A stretch of DNA of 64,000 nt from Polytrichum commune (lineage: Eukaryota > Streptophyta > Polytrichopsida > Polytrichales > Polytrichaceae): assembly GCA_950295325.1 (NCBI GenBank), contig OX485803.1:56621554-56685553 (forward strand). The letters run 5' to 3'. The stretch's first letter is position 1; the number at the start of each line of letters is the position of its first letter. Below, one piece after another: positions 59,446 to 64,000 of this stretch. Position numbers and translations under genes: made by a program. The notes beneath the pieces are model-generated. The model saw only the letters and a list, made by a program, of their open reading frames with translations, was not told where the DNA came from and did no database searches.

Positions 59446-60243
59446 CTTACATTATAGTTGCCACCGAATACTTGACTAAGTGGGCGGAAGCAAAGGCGGT
59501 GAAAACAAATATGGTCGCCAATGCCGCCACATTTATGTATGAAAACATCATCTCAAGATTCGGATGTTCCAAGATTCTTGTTAGCGATAGGGGTACACAC
59601 TTCTTGAATGAAATGTTCCAAGACTTGACAGCTAGATTTAAGATTGACCATAGGAAGACAAAATCCTATCATCCACAGACCAACGGTCAAACGGAGCGTG
59701 TTAACGGGACCTTTGTGAGCATCCTTCGTAAGACAATGCTAGATTCAAAGAGGGATTGGGATGTCAAGTTAACAATGGCATTGTGGGCGTATCGCACAAC
59801 CTTCAAGGTGACAACACAGGCAAATCCATTTTCCTTGGTGTATGGATTGGAAGCAACACTATCTATTGAATTCGAGGTCGAGTCACTACGAGTTGCGGTG
59901 CAATCGCGTCTCACAGATAGTCAGTCCTTGAGGAATCGATTGACAACCTTAAAGAAACTTGATGAAAAGAAAAGGAGAACAGCTCAACATATCGAAGCCA
60001 TCCAACGCCGGAGGAAGATCACGTTTGACAAACGACACAAGAAGAGGACACTGAGACCAGGTATGATGGTGATGATTCAGGATGCTGGGAAACTTGACTT
60101 CCCGGGTAAGTTTGATGCATGTTGGTTGGGGCCTTATCTCGTTCAAGAAGCATTCCCAAACAACTCGTTGCAATTGGAGACATTAAATGGGGAGAGCTTC
60201 CCGACACGCACATCGGGCAGCCGGTGCAAGGAGTATCGTGCCT
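59446..60243 (+). pseudogene. Ty3 integrase relic, front half deleted
   Basis: Integrase would insert the cDNA. The frame covers YIIVATEYLTKWAEAKAVK, ILVSDRGTHFLNEMF (second Asp of DDE), SYHPQTNGQTERVNGTF (Glu) and the C-terminal KLDFPGKFDACWLGPYLVQ module, ending with TAA at 60243. The zinc-binding HHCC domain and the first catalytic Asp are missing: RNase H runs straight into the middle of the core near 59400-59450, so several hundred bases were deleted. The remaining 257 codons are open, which suggests the deletion is not ancient relative to the stops upstream. Confidence 0.85.
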
Positions 60244-61217
60244 AATTGACACTTGCCTGCGAACCAAGGCATTCAGGATTCAATCTCAGATGGTCGCCAA
60301 TTATGTGAGCCCAAAAATGATGCCCACATTTGTTGTTACTCTTATTAGTGTGCTATGACTTGGTTTTTTAATTGTGATCGCTATTAAAAAAAAACTAAAA
60401 AGAGTGCAAGCCTTGTGCTTAGGTTGTTCTTGAGTTAACAGTGAATTTTATCACTGGTGTGTTGTGAGAGGGTTAGTGTTAATTGGATTGAATTAAAGGT
60501 GTTTACGTATGGGACTTTGTGAGCCCAAAAGGGTGCCCACATTTAGTCTTAGACCCTTGAAACGTTAGTTGATGCACTTTGAAGTAGCATGTTACTTCAC
60601 AAAAATATAAAAAGAGTGAAATGTTAGTCTTAGAAGTACCATGTTGTAATAGGCTAGGATGTGAGTTGTTATTGTGTTTTTACCTTCGGAAGGATTTGAG
60701 TGAATGAGGATAGGTAAGGAGAACTTGGATTGAGTAGTTAGTGAGTAGGCTAGTACAAATGGATGGAGACAACCAAAGTGACTCAAGAGGCAAGTGCATT
60801 CGAATTGGGATGAATGGAGGATCACATGGAGCGCACAAGTGGACCACCTCATCATGGCCACTTAATGGGGAAGGCCCAAGGAAGAATGCAAGGTGGAGGA
60901 TAAGCAAATTCTCAAAGCACCAATCAAATCACGAGTTAAGCATCGTGGTTTGAATTAAGTGGTGAGCGACGATTTGGGAAAGTAAGGGGAGAAAGTTATG
61001 GCGGCGGAAAGCGAAGGAGGCTAAGTTTGGGTTGAAGCATCCCAAGTTTGGTAAAGTGTGGTAGGTAGAAAGCCAAGGCTAGTTAAATGTTCGAATTAGG
61101 ATCCTTGTTGATCATTTGAGGGAGGAAGACTTAGAAGATAGGATTGGCGCCTACTAAGTAGGAGGAAATCTCAAGGGCTTATCGTGAGCCTTGAGGGTGC
61201 TCACCCCCTCAAGCTTA

Positions 61218-61226
61218 CTATATAAT
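61218..61226 (+). promoter_or_regulatory. LTR TATA box candidate
   Basis: CTATATAAT within AAGCTTACTATATAATCCC. A pyrimidine-rich CTCATTCTTCCCTCACTC stretch follows, as at the start of the transcribed R region in many plant LTRs. It would drive plus-strand transcription into the element to the right. Confidence 0.6.
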
Positions 61227-61738
61227 CCCTCATTCTTCCCTCACTCATCCTCTCTTTCCTTTGTGCTCCAAGGCACCCCACGAGTTATAAGTGTGGGTGT
61301 GGGAAGCCATATTGGAGCACATGTGTGTGCTTAGTTTTTAGTTTGAGAGCCAAGGCTTGTTAGCCTTGAAGAGGGCTTGACCTCTTGGTAGAATTAGTGT
61401 TGACGTGAAGGATTTTAAAGTTAATTCATGATTCCAATTTGTGGTACTTAAAGTTCATGTTTTGAATACACGTGGTTGCAAGTTCCATGTTTAAGAGTTG
61501 AGCACTTGATGTTGTGATGAGTGCAAAAATATACTTGTGTGGATTAGTTAGTCTTACTGAAGTTAGGAAATTCTCTCTCCCCCTCTCCTCTCTAGGATTT
61601 TAGGATTTTAGGATTAGAGAAGAATTGTGTGATTATAAAGGGGTTGTTAGTAGAATTAGGGAAATTAGGTAGGAAGATTAGTTAAGGGCTTGAATAATTA
61701 GTGAGGTAGTTGGGGATTACAACTACAAAGTTGTGGGT

Positions 61739-61960
61739 TCATGAATGAGCTGGGTTTATGAAGGAGCTGGGTTTATGAAGGAGCTGGGTTTGTTTAGTTA
61801 GAAAGCTAAGGAGCTGGGTTCATGAAGGAGCTGGGTTTATGAAGGAGCTGGGTTTGTTTAGTTAGAAGCTAAGAAGCTGGGTTTATGAAGGAGCTGGGTT
61901 TATGAAGGAGCTAGGTTTATGTAATTAGAAAGTAAAGAGATGGGTTCATGAAGGAGCTTA
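61739..61960. repeat. Nested tandem repeat in the LTR
   Basis: A 17-bp unit GAAGGAGCTGGGTTTAT is repeated singly and in a higher-order unit of about 66 bp that adds GTTTAGTTAGAAAGCTAAG. Three higher-order units are seen, the last diverged (GTAATTAGAAAGTAAAGAG). Confidence 0.85.
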
Positions 61961-62658
61961 GTAGATAGCCTACCTAATTAGCTCATAGACAAGTAGTTAG
62001 TTACATTATGCTAGTTAGTGTTATGTGTGGCTTTCACAAGTAAATGTATTTGAGATTGACTATAGAGAATAGTGTTTTTTTTTACACTTGCATCCTCTCT
62101 TTAAAAATAAACCACGTGCACAACTTAATGGAGAATGTGGAGCACTCTCGCGATGGCAAGACAAAGGAAGCAAAGACCAAAGGTGCGAGGGAGAGATTGA
62201 CATAAGTCACATAAGTATTTCTTAATACTTAAAGGCTTATGTACGGTATGGAGACACCAAGTGAGACCTCTTATAGTAGCGATACGGAATACACAAGTGA
62301 TAGTTCAAGTGGTAGTATAGAGTCAACGGCACGGACTCCATTTAGGAGAGGGATATCCTTAAGGGCTTGTGTAGCTAAAGCAGCCGGATGGACGTTAGAA
62401 GCAAACAAAGACAAAATAGCACCCGAGCATAAGGAGGTTAAAATAACATAGTTAACTTGTGCATTCTCCACATACGTATTGAAATCGTACATTGAGTTGT
62501 TAAAAGTGAAATTCCAGTTAAATCCAAGACCACTTGAAGGGTGAACCTTGCACTATGGACTCATCCAAGTCCAAATCCAATACCGCGGAGGAATGTGAGC
62601 CCAAACCCACTACTCGGACTACGGACGCTTAAGGGTGGGGGGTTTGGCCTCACATAAT

Positions 62659-62676
62659 TGGTGCGTCTGCCGGGAG
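62659..62676 (+). promoter_or_regulatory. Retrotransposon primer-binding site
   Basis: TGGTGCGTCTGCCGGGAG lies four bases after the LTR end CACA. The leading TGG complements a tRNA 3' CCA. The rest resembles the tRNA-Asp complement with several changes (usual form TGGCGCCGTTGCCGGGG), so the primer identity is tentative. It marks the start of a new element interior. Confidence 0.7.
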
Positions 62677-63563
62677 CGAAGCGGAAGGTAGTTACAAGAC
62701 TTGGAGGCGACTAGGAGATTTGGAGGCAACTAGGAAAAATTGGAGACACAAACTTGAGAGAAGGGAAGGAGCACCCGAAACTCGGTAAGTATTCTCTCTT
62801 TGGGTTACATTTGAATTCATTGTATTTCAACTATTCCTTGGAATGAATTGCATTGTCAATTACGCAAATTCATTTTTGAGGAAGGAGCGCGGCGAAGGTA
62901 CGTCCTCAACCTTTTTGGGGATTTGCTAAGAACTTAAAAGGAACCTATAACCGAGTAGCTCATTAAAACATTAGAGGGTAAATTCACCTTAGGACATTGA
63001 ACTTTGACACTCACCTCGGGGTGAGTCTCAAAGTTTTGGGAGTTGTCATTTCATGCTCTAGATTAAATTAATATTTGACAAAGTTTATGGTGTTGTTACA
63101 TTGAGTCACGATTGAGGGGAGTGCTAACTCACAGGGGGATGCGATTGCTCAAGGTATGTTTATTTCTTCAAAGTGAACTCATTAACTAATTAAGGAATGC
63201 CTTTTGTACTCGTGATTGTTGTTATCCGTTGTAGAGGGTAATTCCCAAATTGTGGATGGTGTGAGAAGTTGAAGGGTGAAGCCTCGACTTTTAACATAAT
63301 CTACTCGGAAGGTCACCCCCTCACAATCGGTATTGTGGTGAGTGTTAATTTGCGGGAAGGTGCGGAGGTGATGCTCCGACTTAACCAAAAAATTAACATG
63401 AACATGCCTATCCCCTATTGGGATTCTTTCACCTAAGTGGGCTTGCAGGTTCTTTTCCTCACCTCCTAAAAAAATTATAACCACACCAAGACAAGTGAAA
63501 ATATTAAGAGGGGAATTGCTAGGATTATGTGTGGTCAAGTGAGGGTCGATCGATTCTTATGGA
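62677..63563 (+). other. Untranslated leader of the right-hand Ty3 element
   Basis: About 890 bases between the primer-binding site and the first long open frame. Long leaders are common in plant Ty3 elements. The minus frame at 63182-63538 has no motif. Confidence 0.5.
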
Positions 63564-64000
63564 ATGCAAGGTAGGACTCGCTCACAAAAACCAAGTTTGA
63601 TAGTAGGACTAGAGAAATCTACTCGAAAGAGGCGGTCCTCTAAAATCAGTGATAGATTAGAACAAGATAATGTTAGAATAGAGAGTTGTTTGAACGTCGA
63701 ACCTAGGACTAGGTCAATTCTAGACACCTTAGAACTTGGAGCTCAACTTGAAGAGAAGATCACTCCCTCCAAATTGAGTGGTGAAACTTCTTCGGAAAAT
63801 TACACACTTAGAGAAGAATTCCCGGTAGAAGTTGATAGGGGATTGTTGAATAGTTCACCGGTCACCATGGCCGAGGAACGGGGGATGGATCCACCACCCA
63901 TACCCCCAATTCCGCCCATACCTCCTATACCTCCAATAGACCCATTGGTTAGGCCAAGAGGCCTACCAATTGTGGTTCCACAAAATTTAGCGGCGATGGA
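63564..64000 (+). CDS. gag N-terminus of the second Ty3 element (partial)
   Basis: An open frame from ATG at 63564 to the window end with no stop (145 full codons). It starts MQGRTRSQKPSL, is basic (EKSTRKRRSSK), then acidic/polar, then has a second possible start MAEERGMD (63867) followed by a Pro-Ile-rich repeat (PPIPPIPPIPPIPP) and RGLPIVVPQNLAAM. Position after an LTR and a primer-binding site, plus the proline-rich front, fit gag; no capsid motif falls inside the window, so the call rests on context. In contrast to the left-hand element, the visible part has no stop. The end is cut by the window. Confidence 0.65.
   Translation, partial: MQGRTRSQKPSLIVGLEKSTRKRRSSKISDRLEQDNVRIESCLNVEPRTRSILDTLELGAQLEEKITPSKLSGETSSENYTLREEFPVEVDRGLLNSSPVTMAEERGMDPPPIPPIPPIPPIPPIDPLVRPRGLPIVVPQNLAAM

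Larger units (their letters stand above)
55495..60243 (+). mobile_element. Ty3/gypsy retrotransposon interior, 5'-truncated and decayed
   Basis: Domain order gag tail, protease, reverse transcriptase, RNase H, integrase is that of Ty3/gypsy (Metaviridae) elements. The front of gag, the 5' LTR and the PBS are missing; the left border meets the LINE relic. At least three frame changes (near 56030, 58385 and 59400-59450) and about eight in-frame stops separate the pieces, and part of integrase is deleted. The plausible 3' LTR is at 60304-62654. Confidence 0.9.
60304..62654 (+). repeat. Long terminal repeat of a Ty3 element
   Basis: The right end GGCCTCACA is followed by a primer-binding site. 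Two candidate left ends begin TGTGAGCCCAAAA (60304 and 60518); TGTGAG..C is the inverse of the right end, as expected of TG..CA termini. Length is therefore about 2.1-2.35 kb. It contains a TATA box (61218) and tandem repeats (61739-61960). A 70-codon frame at 62239-62451 is Ser/Thr-rich and of doubtful meaning. No polypurine tract is evident before either left end. It can be the 3' LTR of the fragment on the left, the 5' LTR of the element on the right, or both. Confidence 0.7.

Noticed and set aside
62239..62451. 70-codon Ser/Thr-rich frame as an LTR-encoded gene
   Set aside because: Low-complexity composition, inside an LTR, and no family match.
1..64000. Organellar DNA insertion or ribosomal RNA genes
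   Set aside because: No stretch was recognised as plastid, mitochondrial or rRNA sequence when reading both strands.

Overview
This window is nuclear DNA from a land plant. The strongest evidence is one host gene that can be read exon by exon: a MYB-CC (GARP, PHR1-like) transcription factor on the minus strand at 14346-18305, a plant-specific family. Almost everything else is AT-rich intergenic DNA made of transposable elements. I cannot name the species. The LINE, the Ty3 polyprotein and a Tc1-type transposase relic have a flavour I associate more with ferns or early-diverging lineages than with model angiosperms, but that is only an impression.

Layout. 0-3.2 kb: a decayed PIF/Harbinger transposase and two near-identical hAT-type MITEs, each with an 8-bp target duplication. 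3.2-13.6 kb: intergenic DNA with scattered repeat pieces, a possible promoter near 8.4 kb and a short A-tailed retroposon at 12.3 kb. 13.6-19.6 kb: the MYB-CC gene. It is followed by three tandem foldback hairpins, carries a triplicated exon 1/intron 1 junction inside intron 1, and has a tandem duplication in its upstream region. 19.6-24.3 kb: MITEs and dispersed repeats. 24.36-28.50 kb: a complete 4.15-kb PIF/Harbinger element with TIRs, a TAA target duplication, an intact transposase on the minus strand and a broken Myb-like ORF1 on the plus strand. 28.5-54 kb: a dense mix of MITEs from three families, a pogo/Tigger-like relic, a Tc1-like DD34E relic with a mutated catalytic Glu, and a LINE fragment. 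54.0-55.5 kb: a second LINE ORF2 relic on the minus strand. 55.5-60.2 kb: a 5'-truncated, multiply broken Ty3 polyprotein. 60.3-62.65 kb: a long LTR with its own TATA box and tandem repeats. It is followed by a primer-binding site, a leader and an open gag reading frame that runs off the right edge.

How it works together. The MYB-CC gene is probably the only functional host gene. Its 328-residue product joins a DNA-binding MYB domain to a coiled coil, as in the phosphate-response regulators. The transposons are mostly dead. The exceptions are the intact Harbinger transposase, which lacks a working ORF1 partner here, and the second Ty3 element, whose visible gag is open. The MITE families have clean target-site duplications, so their superfamilies (hAT and PIF/Harbinger) can be assigned from the sequence alone.
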